A stretch of 64,000 nucleotides of DNA from Acanthosepion esculentum (Eukaryota > Mollusca > Cephalopoda > Sepiida > Sepiidae), in the NCBI GenBank assembly GCA_964036315.1, contig OZ038498.1, positions 8,837,636 to 8,901,635 of the forward strand. The letters run 5' to 3'. Every line of letters begins with the position of its first letter. The stretch's first letter is position 1. Below, one piece after another: positions 21,690 through 31,856 of the stretch. The notes under the pieces are model-generated. The model was not told the origin of the DNA and made no database searches. It saw only the letters and a list, made by a program, of their open reading frames with translations. The position numbers were made by a program, and so were the translations under genes.

Positions 21690-22060
21690 GAACCCATATT
21701 GTCTCGCACAGAAGAAACTTCTACTGGAAGAAAAAAGAAAAGAAATTATTTCAGGTTACGTCAGAAATTAGAGATTATTGAAAAACTGGGCGAAGCTCTT
21801 AATTCGTTGAATTGGCAAATTAACAAACAATGACTGCAGAATCTGAATGAAACGGTATAACTTGTGCCCGAACTGATTTGGATTGTCAAGAAATAGAGGA
21901 ATTATCAAATTCTTCCGATGATGGTGAAAATCTGAAGAATGATGAAGACAGGGACTCACTAGAAAAAGTTATTGATGAGGTCATCAAATTCATGGAGAAA
22001 AAAAATCTTTGTTCAATTGTACAGAATAAGTGCATGTAATTTGTGCCGGGAGATTCCTTA
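21690..22060 (+). pseudogene. acidic coding remnant, possibly transposase C-terminus
   Basis: A broken plus-strand frame reads LDCQEIEELSNSSDDGENLK, then NDEDRDSLEKVIDEVIKFME. Acidic C-terminal tails like this occur in pogo/Tigger transposases, and the position beside a pogo-like terminus fits. No DDE motif is visible. This is an inference only. Confidence 0.35.
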
Positions 22061-22712
22061 CAGATATTGAACATCCCTCAATTATATTTCACATTAGTCG
22101 CTTTGAAATCAGGAAGCCAATTGATTTTCGTCAAAATGATTGAAGTGTGGTCATTTTTATGATTGACCGGTTTGAGTTCAGCTTATGGGTCACCCTTTTT
22201 AATTTATGATGAGTAATTTTGTATTTACGAGAAAATTTTGTTGAATTTTATTCAGTAGCTGTACTAGTTGATTTTTAAAAACATGGATACCTGATTACTA
22301 TTAAATGAATTCATACCAGCCACTTTTCCTGGTTAACAAAATATTTGTTGATACTAGTAGTAAAAAGACATGTAAACTAGGAGAACAGGTATAGTTTAGA
22401 CTAACATTATATCCTGAGAAATGAAGTAGGTTAGCCCCAATCGTAACCCGAGAGTTATTCTGTAATAGGCTAAACTAAATCCGGGTATATTCTAGAAGGT
22501 TCATCTGGGTCTCCAGACCGGGTACTAATGGGTTTTTTCTCGCTAAAGCATCAGCTGAATGCTCGTGAAACACAGTTAGTAAAATTTCAGATTACAAATA
22601 TTTTTTTGTTCACAGCGCCATTTTGTATTAAAAATATGCTTTTTCTCTGATGAAAAGGAAAAAATAATCGATAAATCTGATGTCAATGTTTCTTGCAATC
22701 TTCTTTGTTATG
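22061..22712. other. no feature recognised
   Basis: AT-rich sequence with no gene. The five bases TTATG at 22708-22712 form the left target duplication of the following LTR. Confidence 0.35.
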
Positions 22713-23549
22713 TGTTATGGGAACTTACCCATAATAGTAATGGACTATTCTGTACACCATAAATACTGTGCCTCAAGAGGAAGCAGTAGTGTGAGTCAGG
22801 CCTTTTTGGACGTCTCAGCTATTCGGTCGAACTCTCTGCCTCTGAGGCAGAGGGTAACTCTCTGCCTCTGGGGAGGGAGGAACCCGGACGAGGCTCCGCC
22901 GAAGGGTAGAGCTTCGTTCGGGGAGGTTGACCAACCTGATCCCGTTTATACGGGTTCTACGGGCAATTTTTGCCCGAGCCTACGAGCTCGGAAAGCCCAC
23001 ATTAAACCGGCCTTGTTCCACATTTGACACACGTATGCGTGTTAATGAACATCGTGTGAGTCAGTCCTTTTTGGACGTCTCATCTATTCTGTCGAACTCT
23101 CTGCCTCTGAGGCAGAGGGTAACTCTCTGCCTCTGGACAGGGAGGAACCCGGACGAGGCTCCGCCGAAGGGTAGAGCCTCGTTCAGGGAGGTTGACCGTT
23201 TATACGGGTTATACGGGCAATTTTTGCCCGAGCCTACGAGCTCGGTGAGCCCACATTAAACCGGCCTTGTGCCACATTCGACACACGTGGGCGTGTTGCT
23301 GAACATCGTGTCAGTCAGTCAGAGACAGAGACGCGTCAGACGATTACTGTAAGACATTGGAATAGTGATACGAGTCGAGACAACATAGTTCTCTCTAACC
23401 TAACCTGATTGTTATTACTAACACTTCTACTTATTTTGTACATATTCTGTTTGTAATATATCTGTGTTATTCCATACCTGTGTTCGAGTTATTCTTCATT
23501 GGTTCTACCTTGGACCATCCCCGTGGTACAAGGAACCTGCACCATAACA
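22713..23549 (+). mobile_element. solo LTR with internal tandem repeat (copy 1)
   Basis: The element begins TGTTATGGGAACTTACCCAT and ends CAAGGAACCTGCACCATAACA, so TGTTATG and CATAACA form the terminal inverted repeat. The same five bases, TTATG, occur immediately before (22708-22712) and after (23550-23554), an LTR-type target duplication. The interior holds two tandem units of 265 bp, each with a CTCTGCCTCTGAGGCAGAG palindrome and the GGCCTTGT-CCACATT motif. The 3' 240 bp are unique. No coding region or second LTR is nearby, hence a solo LTR. Confidence 0.9.
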
Positions 23550-23554
23550 TTATG

Positions 23555-24362
23555 TATAACACCAGAAATCTCGAAATGGCAAAATACATTTCTTTTCTAC
23601 TTTATCATTTCTTTTGAAAGCACATAGAAACAGAAGAAATGACAATCTACTGCGGGAATGTCTTCTGCCTAGTCAGTATATCAACCAGGTGCAGAATCAG
23701 GCTTTAAACGATTTCAGTAGTTGCCGAAATATGTAAGCACGTGGTCAACCCCAGCTGTGTTTAGGATGTGTACACGTGACAGAAAAATATATAATTGCTC
23801 CACGGACACTGAGAAAAAGGAAAGTGAGTCTGTCACCTCCTCGTGAGAAGACAATCCATGTTTAGAGAAAACACCCGAAACGACACACCCTTACGCCGAA
23901 ATTAATTGACGATATCCAGATGCGATAAAAACAATAAGATCAGAGATTTAGTTTCGTATAATTCAGTAGTGTTCAAATTATTCTTTTCAGCGATAACATT
24001 ACACTGGAATATAACTTCTCTGTCGTCTCTGTACATTATCAGTGTTTGGTATCACACATTTCGTGGTTAGTTGTTTCTAAATGTCTCCTGGGTCATCCCT
24101 GTGGAATATCTGGCAACCTTTCGCCATCATACTTACATTATAAATTCTCTCGGGCCATCTTTACCTATCTTGATATCCTCATTAACACTTGCACCGAGTT
24201 CTTCACTAACTGCTCACAAGAACAGCAAACCTGACACCAGAAGAAGGAAAACAAACTAATTTAATAAAAAAAAACGATGCAAATGATAAACTATTGTTAC
24301 CATTTTCACAGAATCAAGAATGGAAAAACGAAACTGAGAAAATGAATAAAATTAACAATATT
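23555..24362. other. host repeat of the solo LTR, otherwise unassigned
   Basis: The segment 23560-23625 (CAGAAATCTCGAAATGGCAA, CTTTATCATTTCTTTTGAAA) recurs at 25010-25075 inside the inverted-repeat element, so the solo LTR landed in a related repeat copy. Nothing else was recognised. Confidence 0.5.
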
Positions 24363-24702
24363 TCAGGACAATATCTGTCTATATTTCTGAGATGAGGTAT
24401 TATGTACACTATTTAAATTATTGTCCTCATCTTTGTTGCCATATTTATTACAACGTTTCATCCGTTGTACGCTCCGGCCTTCTTCAGGTGGTTGAAATGT
24501 CGAACTGAACCCTTTATTTCGCTCACTGGGGTAGACTGTTCTAGTTCCACGTGCCATGTCTAATGGATGTCAGTTATCAGTTATCTCCTGTTACTTCCCC
24601 TCTCCAAGTTCTCCACTGCCTTAACCGGGTATTGAACTCACACTCTTTGGGTCATGTCACTGGATCTAACCAACGCCTTTATCCACTGTGCCATGTGTCC
24701 TT
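24363..24702 (-). mobile_element. SINE family A, full-length copy
   Basis: On the minus strand the head is AAGGACACATGGCACAGTGG with A-box-like TGGCACAGTGGATAAAGGCG and B-box-like GAGTTCAATACC. The body contains GGCACGTGGAACTAGAACAG and CCTGAAGAAGGCCGGAGCGT. The tail is CGAAACGTTGTAATAAATAT-like followed by one tail unit. It is the reference copy for the other family A copies at 43.6, 44.3, 50.6, 50.9 and 53.8 kb. Confidence 0.87.
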
Positions 24703-24764
24703 GACTTACTATTATCACTGGCTTACTATTGCTACTACTACTAGACTACTTTTAGTACTACTAC

Positions 24765-24926
24765 TACTACTAATAATAATAATAATAATAATAATAACCA
24801 GAACAATTAAACAACAAGATAAATTTGAAAGTTCTATTTTGTTTAATGTAAATTATATATGAAGTACTCGACATTGCCTCTCATAAAGACTTCAGTTGTT
24901 TCATTATAAAGATTAGCTCGTATTTT
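24765..24926. repeat. left arm of a long inverted-repeat element
   Basis: The reverse complement of this arm is found at 25127-25203 and, beyond the LTR retrotransposon, at 29534-29660. Matching blocks include GTACTCGACATTG, TTCATTATAAAGATTAGCTC and AAACAAAATAGAGCTTTCAG-type sequence. The outer ends run into ATT/ACT trinucleotide repeats. The central 24927-25126 is the loop. I see no transposase. This is a foldback or TIR element. Confidence 0.82.
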
Positions 24927-25126
24927 TCCTCTTAAATTTCCCTTAATATGACTTGTACTTTTCTTCTGATGGCGATGTCCCATGCATTCGTCTTTGTTAC
25001 GTATTCCTCATCAGAAATCTCGAAATGACCTAATACATTACACTGTCTACTTTATCATTTCTTTTGAAAGAACAAAAGCACAATGAAACAATAGAGAAGG
25101 ATGAATAAATTTAAGAATTTTCGAGA

Positions 25127-25203
25127 CAAAATACGAGCTATTTTTTATAATGAAAAACAAATGAACAATTTGAGCGGTAATGTCGAGTAATTAATATAAC
25201 TTA
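25127..25203. repeat. right arm, inner part, of the inverted-repeat element
   Basis: AAAATACGAGCT, TTATAATGAAAAACAAATGA and GCGGTAATGTCGAGTA mirror the left arm. The arm is cut at 25203 by an LTR retrotransposon and continues at 29534. Confidence 0.82.
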
Positions 25204-25347
25204 TGTAGTATTAAATAGAGAAAATGAAAATTAGATAGACAAGTATAAATAGAGAACAAATAGAGAATATAGGGGACAGCAAACCCGGACACGGAGAAGT
25301 GTACTACAACTACTACTACTACGCAGAGAGATTTGCAAAACATAACA
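25204..25347 (+). repeat. 5' LTR
   Basis: The LTR starts TGTAGTATTAAATAGAG and ends GCAAAACATAACA. It shares AGACAAGTATAAATAGAGAA, TATAGGGGACAGC and ACGCAGAGAGATTT with the 3' LTR. TATAAATA at 25244 is a plausible TATA box. Confidence 0.9.
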
Positions 25348-25348
25348 A

Positions 25349-25366
25349 TGGTGTCGCCGATAGAAT
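25349..25366 (+). promoter_or_regulatory. primer binding site
   Basis: TGGTGTCGCCGATAG starts one base after the 5' LTR. LTR elements normally use such a TGG-initiated site to pair with the 3' end of a tRNA. The tRNA species was not identified. Confidence 0.7.
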
Positions 25367-26150
25367 CCTTAAATTCGTTGGACGACCCAGAACACATAGA
25401 AACAAGAATAAGAACATTTGCTACACTTACAAGGATGAAAACAATAAGAGACACAAAGACCGACGGAGGAGAGAACGAGATAACAGATTTATTTCTTGTT
25501 ACTGCTGAGTATGAAGCTGTGAAGAAAATTTCGACCGGAGCGAATTAGAAGAAATGATATTTGAAGAAATTATTAAAATTATAAATAAAAGAACATAAGA
25601 CCAAAGAAAAGATTGATAATCGCCGAAAGAACCAAGTTTTTAGAAACAAGACAAACACCCAATGAGTCCATTATACAATACTTACATAGATTGAAAGAAC
25701 GCGCCAAGTATTGTGAATTTGAGAAATTGGGATCACGGGAAATGACTATAGAAGATGAATTAATCCTTCTCAGAATAATTGAAGGCTTGCAAGACCAAAA
25801 CCACACACAAAAATACTAGCATGTCTACAGAGTAGTATCGTGAGTTTGGAAGCTAGCCTCGAGTTTTTACAACAATTAGAGTTAATTAGAAAATTTAATC
25901 AACCGAAAGAAGAATTCGAGACGTACAGGACGAGCACGCCAAAATCCATAATTAAACGTAGATATTGTAGAAAAAATTACGAGAAAGAGAGAAGTACAAA
26001 TGTGCAGCTCTAGGAAAAATATGATCAAATTTCAAAAATTAAAGATCATTTTCAGAATGTATGCAAACACGAAAAGAAAATAGAAAGAGTACAAACGGTA
26101 CAAACCCCTACCAAAGAAGAAGCAGAAATATTTACAATGAATACACAAAA
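25350..26150 (+). pseudogene. gag-like remnant
   Basis: A frame at 25613-25819 contains TRQTPNESIIQYLHRLKERA and ILLRIIEGLQDQN, typical of the capsid C-terminal half of Gypsy-type Gag. A degraded Cys/His knuckle-like stretch (RRYCRKNYEK, later HFQNVCKHEKK) follows at 25955-26085. Stops and shifts interrupt all frames. The product would have packaged the element's RNA. Confidence 0.75.
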
Positions 26151-26269
26151 ATGAAGTAGAGAAAAAATAAGGATAAATGGCCAAATATTTAACAGGCAAC
26201 ATGATACATGCAGTGAAGTCACGGTGATACCAAAAAATTCCCGATAAAATTAGGACGACCTAAATTTTA

Positions 26270-27297
26270 AAAAGCAGCTTCCAATTAATGCAGTTTGGTG
26301 GAACGACTATAAAAATAATGGGTATATTTGAAGGCAATTTTGAAACCGACAAGCGTCTTGAAATAATTCCCATTACAGCTGTAGAATGCGAAAAAAAGAT
26401 CACAGATTACTAGAAATTGGTGTATTAAAAGTAGATACAGCGAGAATAGTAAAAGTAATAAAATTGATATATAAGATGTAATAAAAGTAGATACAGCGAG
26501 AATAAGCAATTCCGTGGAAGCAAAAGATAATGAAATAGGATTATTGAAAGGCTATAAAGCAAGCATCCGACTACAAGAAAATTATCACCCAGAATGTCAA
26601 GAAAAGTTCCAATTCATATTCTACCATTCAGTATAAGCCAAATTAAACAAAATGATGCAACAAGGCATACTAGAAAGAGTAACTCAAGGTGGTAGCAATT
26701 GGGCGTCACCGATATAGCGATAAAGAAATCTGACGGAGATTTAAGAATATTTGGTGATTACACGATATGGGATAAATCACTAGATATTTTTAGACTCTTT
26801 TCCTTTGCCAAGTATCGAAACTGCGAGCCACGAGTTAGCACAAATGGAACACTTTGCAAAAGTTGATCTCAAGGCAGCATACAACCAAATAGAAATTGGC
26901 GAGAAATTCAAGGAAATCACCACGATAAACCCCACCTATAGGCTTACTAAAATGGACTCGACTACCATTTAGGGTAAAAAAAAAAAAAACTTCGAGCCAT
27001 ATTTTTCAAAAAGTAATTGAAAGAGTCTTATTAGGAAAAATAAAAAATATAATAATATACCAAGACGATATACAGTGTAACCCGGATATAAGAGACCCTG
27101 ATATAAGAGAAACTCGGATATAAGAGAAACCCGGATATAAGAAAGATTTTTATCTGGTCCCAAATTAGAGCCTGTGTTAATGTATATAAATTAAACCAAA
27201 CCCGGATATAAGAGAAATCCGGATATAAGAGAAACTCGGATATAAGAGACGTATTCTCCAGTCCCGACAACTCTCTTATATCCGGGTTACACTGTAT
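26270..27297 (+). pseudogene. protease region and reverse transcriptase remnant
   Basis: Protease-domain similarity is weak. The RT begins near 26540 (GLLKGYKASIRLQENYHPEC, then GILERVTQGGSNWASPI). It shows FAKVDLKAAYNQIEIGEKFK (finger/palm motif with the first catalytic Asp) and IIIYQDDI at about 27050-27070, the YxDD catalytic motif. A MITE is inserted directly after this motif. Several stops precede it. A 24-bp duplication (GTAGATACAGCGAGAATA at 26429 and 26485) also disrupts the frame. Confidence 0.85.
27073..27294. mobile_element. MITE with pogo/mariner-like ends
   Basis: The ends CAGTGTAACCCGGATATAAG and CTTATATCCGGGTTACACTG form a perfect inverted repeat of at least 20 bp. TA flanks both sides (27071-27072, 27295-27296). 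The 222-bp interior is made largely of 17-bp units (ATATAAGAGAAACCCGG and variants). It interrupts the RT coding region of the LTR retrotransposon. Confidence 0.95.
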
Positions 27298-28230
27298 GTG
27301 TAGGGGAAAGAACTAAAGAAAAAATATAAAACAAAGCAAATTTTAGCGAGATTAAAAAGGGCAGGCATGACTGTCAACAAAGACAAATGTAATTTTGACT
27401 GAAATAAGATATCATATTTAGGATATCAAATCCCAAAAGAAGCCATATCACACAACGATAGACTAACAAAGACAATAACTGAAATAGCTGGTCCAACAAA
27501 TAAAAAAGAATTAGAATCCTTTGGGGGTGGCTAAGAAATTCGTATAGTAAATACATACCGAGATACAGCAGAGCAGAATAGGAGCGATTTGCAATGTTAC
27601 GCAAAAACCAATGAGTTTAACTGGACACAAAAGCAAACTATCACTTTTGAATCTCTAAAGAAAATACTGAGGAACAAACCAATAATAAAAGTTTTTGATC
27701 CACAAAAATAAGTAACGTTAACTACAGACGCTAGTGAAAAGGCGATTGCTACTATTCTATCACAAGAAGAGAACCCAATCATGTATATATCAAGAGGGTT
27801 AATGTCAGTAGAAATAACTACTCGAATATTGACAAAGAAGTACTAGCGATTGTACGGAGCATTGAAAAGGTACGAAACTTTTGGTAGGAAAAACATTCTT
27901 ATTAAAATCGGAACACAAAACATTAGAATTCATATTTAACCCGATAAAATAATTGCCAAAAGTTACATCGTCAAAGATTTTAAGATGGTCAATAAAAATC
28001 ATGACATTTGATTCTGATATTGTATACGTAAAAGGGAACACGTAGACACGTTTATCAAGATTACAGTTCAAGAATGAAACAGAAACAAAATAGGAAAATA
28101 CTGAAGATAAAATAATACACTGGGTAGAAACGGATGTTCTTCCTCTAAATAGACTCAAAATAGAAACAAAGCAAGGCCCAATATTAAGCAGAAAAATAGA
28201 GAGAATAAAAATAATCCATGGAGCAATTGT
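27298..28230 (+). pseudogene. RT thumb and RNase H remnant
   Basis: ILARLKRAGMTVNKDKCNFD and ISYLGYQIPKEAI belong to the RT connection. FNWTQKQTITFESLKKIL, VTLTTDASEKAIATILSQEE and PIMYISRGL represent the RNase H domain with its first catalytic Asp. LLKSEHKTLEFIFN follows in another frame. Frameshifts are frequent. Confidence 0.85.
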
Positions 28231-29258
28231 TCGATGCTAGAGTGACCCTTTAAAGAAAAGAAAGCAGAAACTAACCATAGAAAATGGCATAATATGCAAT
28301 GGGGATATAATAACAGCTCCACAAATACTGAGAAGGGATATTATAAAAGGAGTACGTGATGACGTGCATTGTGGAAAAATATCAACACAAAGAAGACTAA
28401 AGTTACAAGCCTGGTGGCCAGGATATTCAAAAGACGTAGAGGAATACGTTAAGAGATGTCCAAAATGTGCGGAAATAAAAAAAATTCAAGCAAGCAAAAA
28501 TTCACTCATGGCCCAAGGAAGCAGATCCATGGGGTAGTGTCCACATGGATCACGCATATATCAAAGATAGGGGATTGTTCTTAGTATTAGTGTACTCATA
28601 TTCAGGATGGTCAGAGGTTGTCAGAGTAAAAGACCGAAAATCCACTACAATAAAGTAAGTACTAAGAATTATATTCTCAAGGAATAGAGTACCCCAAACA
28701 ATAGTCGCAGACAATGCACGCGAATTTTGCGATGAGAACTTATGTGCGTGGTTAAAACAGATTGGATGCATCAAATACAAGACACAACCATATCATCCAC
28801 AATCTAATGGCGTTGCGGAAAGAAAAGTACAACCGGTAAAAATGGGATTAATAGTATTCTCACCATTTAATGAAAGCATAGAAGCGTATTTACCAAAAAT
28901 GCTTCTCAGTTACAGATCCATTCCACATTCAGGAAGAAAACTGAGCCCTTCGGTATTAATGGGCAGACAAATCAAAGCCCCCATAACTATGCCCTTTTCA
29001 AAGAAAGGAAAGGTTTGGTATAGAAAGAATAAAGAGGCTGAGCCAGAAGAAGCAAATTTCCTGATACAAAAAGGACACCACACGGCTATAATTGTGAAAA
29101 GGGGACAAAATATACTGGCACATGCAGATCGGTTCAGAAGCAGAAACGAACTGGAGGACGTAGAAATGGACGATCAAGTACAAAAGACAGAAAGTTACAA
29201 AAGTGGAACAGAACAGGAAATGGAAGAAAATGAGAATGAAAAGACAGACGAGTATTAA
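28231..29258 (+). pseudogene. integrase remnant
   Basis: A zinc-binding region with H and CxxC is seen in DDVHCGKISTQRRLKLQAWW and EYVKRCPKCAEIK. The core has Asp in WGSVHMDHAYIKD, Asp in VPQTIVADNAREF and Glu in HPQSNGVAERKV, consistent with the DDE triad. The C-terminal SVLMGRQIKAPI motif and an acidic Glu-rich tail follow. The last 138 codons (28842-29255) are uninterrupted. The enzyme would insert the cDNA into the host genome. Confidence 0.9.
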
Positions 29259-29382
29259 GAAGAAAATGAAGAGAGACGGAGGTCACCATTAAAGAGAAAA
29301 CAAGACAAGAGGAATTACAACACAATACAAAAATAATAAGGCTTAGTAAACGAAAAAACAAGGGTATACGACCTTTCCGATT

Positions 29383-29390
29383 CTGGGAGG
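29383..29390 (+). promoter_or_regulatory. polypurine tract
   Basis: The stretch TGGGAGG immediately precedes the 3' LTR. It is short but in the expected place for plus-strand DNA priming. Confidence 0.55.
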
Positions 29391-29533
29391 TGTAGTATCG
29401 AATGCAAATTAAATAGACAAGTATAAATAGAGAACAACTGGTGAACATAGGGGACAGCTATACCAAGCAAATTCAGAATATAGAGAACTGTACTGCGACT
29501 ATTACAACGCAGAGAGATTTTCAAAACACAACA
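29391..29533 (+). repeat. 3' LTR
   Basis: The LTR starts TGTAGTATCGAATGC and ends TCAAAACACAACA. It matches the 5' LTR with scattered substitutions and small indels. Confidence 0.9.
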
Positions 29534-29660
29534 ATTTACTTTAAACAAAATAGAGCTTTCAGATTTATTTTGTTTGTTGTTTGAACTGTTCTGATTATTA
29601 TTAGTAGTAGTAATAGTAGTAACAGTAGTAATAGTAGCAATAAGCCACTCCACTAATTGT
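29534..29660. repeat. right arm, outer part, of the inverted-repeat element
   Basis: TTTAAACAAAATAGAGCTTT and CTGTTCTGATTATTATTAG mirror 24765-24850. The arm continues into an AGT-rich trinucleotide run. Confidence 0.8.
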
Positions 29661-30744
29661 TCTGAAATATTGTTAATTTTATTCATTATGTGTTTCTAAT
29701 TCATTTTTTATTCATGATTCTGAATCGAATTTAATATCAATAAAGATGGATTCATAGCTTTCCCAAGTTTATTTTCATATAAAACTAAATAATACTTTTT
29801 ACATTAAATTAATTTAGAACAATATTATACAGATCCACTAAGATATGATTTACTATATTTTCACGAAATTTGTGATGTGATGAACACATTTCAAGTATAT
29901 TTATATTGCGATAATAAGTCAAAAGAAACGTCCTACTCAGTTATGAATCATTTTGAAGAACTTTTATTCGGAACAGATAGGAATTGTTTTATACTGGTAA
30001 TTTTCTGGGACGCCATTAATAAGGTTCCAGTTTCTGTTGTGCAGAGATTTTCTGCGTAATCATATCTATATTATCACAATTTCTTCAAATTTCGTTTTTT
30101 TTATCTTGAAATGATTGTACACTTCCTTTTCTTTCCACTTTTGGATTCTCATTTGCGAATGTACTGCTTCTTCATCTTTACTGATTCGTTCTTCCGTTAT
30201 TTCTAATGGAAATTTGCTTCTTGCAATTTCCTTTTCTTTCCCGTTCCCAAAATATCTTGCCTGTACAATTCTTTCTTGTCCTTATTTCTATGTTATGCAT
30301 TTCAGTCATTTTCTGTTAAAATGCACTGCACAATAATGTTTTTACTAGCTTCAGTAATTTAACATGGAATATGCCGTGCTAGGGATATAGGGGTAGTCAC
30401 CCAACACTACAAATTGGTACAAAACCGAAACTTTAACCTAAAAACTCGAGTCATGTTCTTAAATAGCCTGGTCAGATTGAGATTTGTATATGGATGACAT
30501 GCATGACGCTAAACTCTCAGATCAATGGCTAGAAATTGCTTTGAGAGAGAGAAGCCTGTGGAAGTTTACGGATACTATTCTTCTTCAAACTTGGCGCTAC
30601 AGAATCACAAACGAAAATTGAATCAGATAACAGAAACACTTGAGTACATTCAATAGCAGCAACAACTAAAATGGATATGGCATCTGGTTCAAAGAGAAAT
30701 TAATGACATAATCAATATATCAACGTCCTCAAAGATAACGTCGC
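29661..30744. other. no feature recognised
   Basis: AT-rich sequence. Short frames at 29877 and 30115 match nothing I know. Confidence 0.3.
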
Positions 30745-31307
30745 CAGACATTTGGCTTAAAGAGATTTGGCCTAACGGACATTTCACCAAAAAAATACAA
30801 GTATAATTGTAACAATACTTGAATTATTTTAATTTGCAGTGATTAATTTTACTAAATCTAAATCTAAAGTTAAAATTTTTATTTCAATATTACTTTATTG
30901 AAATTAGTATTTTAAAAATATTTGAGTGTATTTGGTTAAAAATTAGCACCTAATTATTTAAATTCGTATTTAACAGTAAGATAAAAACAAGTTCATCGCT
31001 ATAAGATAATGATCCTTAAAAGCGAAATTGAAAGATCTTTCATATCGTAAAAGCTTCAGATTTCTGCTGTAATAAAATGTGCTTTTTCTCAAAATACTTA
31101 TCATCTTTCAGTAACATTCGAAGTAAAATATAATATATACAAAATAAATTTTTAAAAAGCCTGTCAAAAAAAATTATAAATTAATGAAGTAAATAAATAT
31201 AAATATATGTAGCACATTACGATAAAAAGTGTGACATACATGTAAGTACGCCACTACATTTTCGACTAAGTGTCCATTCGGCTATATGTCCGTCGGCCAA
31301 ATGTCTG
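30745..31307. mobile_element. MITE-like element with imperfect inverted ends
   Basis: The left end CAGACATTTGGC and right end GCCAAATGTCTG are exact reverse complements. Just inside, CCTAACGGACAT and a reversed CCGACGGACAT continue the similarity. The 563-bp interior is AT-rich and non-coding. No clear target duplication was found, so the superfamily is open. Confidence 0.65.
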
Positions 31308-31856
31308 AGTACCAAGAAAATGTTAGAAAGGCAACTCGGCCGTCAATACTCGAAAGAGCGGGAAAGATACTGTGGGGCTTGAAAAATATATTTTCCTTAG
31401 AAATTGTTTTAAGAAAAAGTTTCTTTTTAAATTTCAACTGACTTGCTGTTCGGTTAATGACAGCCAAATGTTTCCTAAGAAACAGCGAATATTACCTTAA
31501 TATTATCCTCTATATACTTTCTCATCGTCGAGAGACCCATTTACATCATTTTACGTGATTTTCACCAATCATGCAATTCCAAAAATGACTGATAATCTTT
31601 TTTCCGCTTTCATCTCTCGTCCTTACTTGTTAGTTTGATAGTGGCGATTTCAAATTTTTCGATACTTAATTTTGACACGCATTCATTAAATCTGAATCTT
31701 TATTATTATGATATAGTGTCGCTGCCGACACTTGAGATTGAACATAGATCGCCGGTGAGCAAACACAGGCGATCCAATTCTAGGATTATGTGGATGACGT
31801 GACCATGTGAAAAACGTCTCAGTAGGAAGTCGCGTGATGTCTAACTGAGAGTCATT
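31308..31856. other. no feature recognised
   Basis: AT-rich sequence leading into the 85-bp satellite. No gene is visible. Confidence 0.3.

Larger units (their letters stand above)
25204..29533 (+). mobile_element. Ty3/Gypsy-type LTR retrotransposon, degenerate
   Basis: Two LTRs of about 143 bp (25204-25347, 29391-29533) flank gag- and pol-like remnants in the order capsid, protease region, reverse transcriptase, RNase H, integrase. That order defines the Ty3/Gypsy class. The target duplication is ACTTA before and ATTTA after, one mismatch. The element splits the right arm of an older inverted-repeat element and is itself split by a MITE. Numerous stops make it inactive. The LTRs differ at many positions, so the insertion is old. 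Confidence 0.93.

Noticed and set aside
24955..25020. Minus-strand CTGATGAGGAATACG as a hammerhead core
   Set aside because: There is no complementary stem II and the second core reads GAAT and not GAAA.
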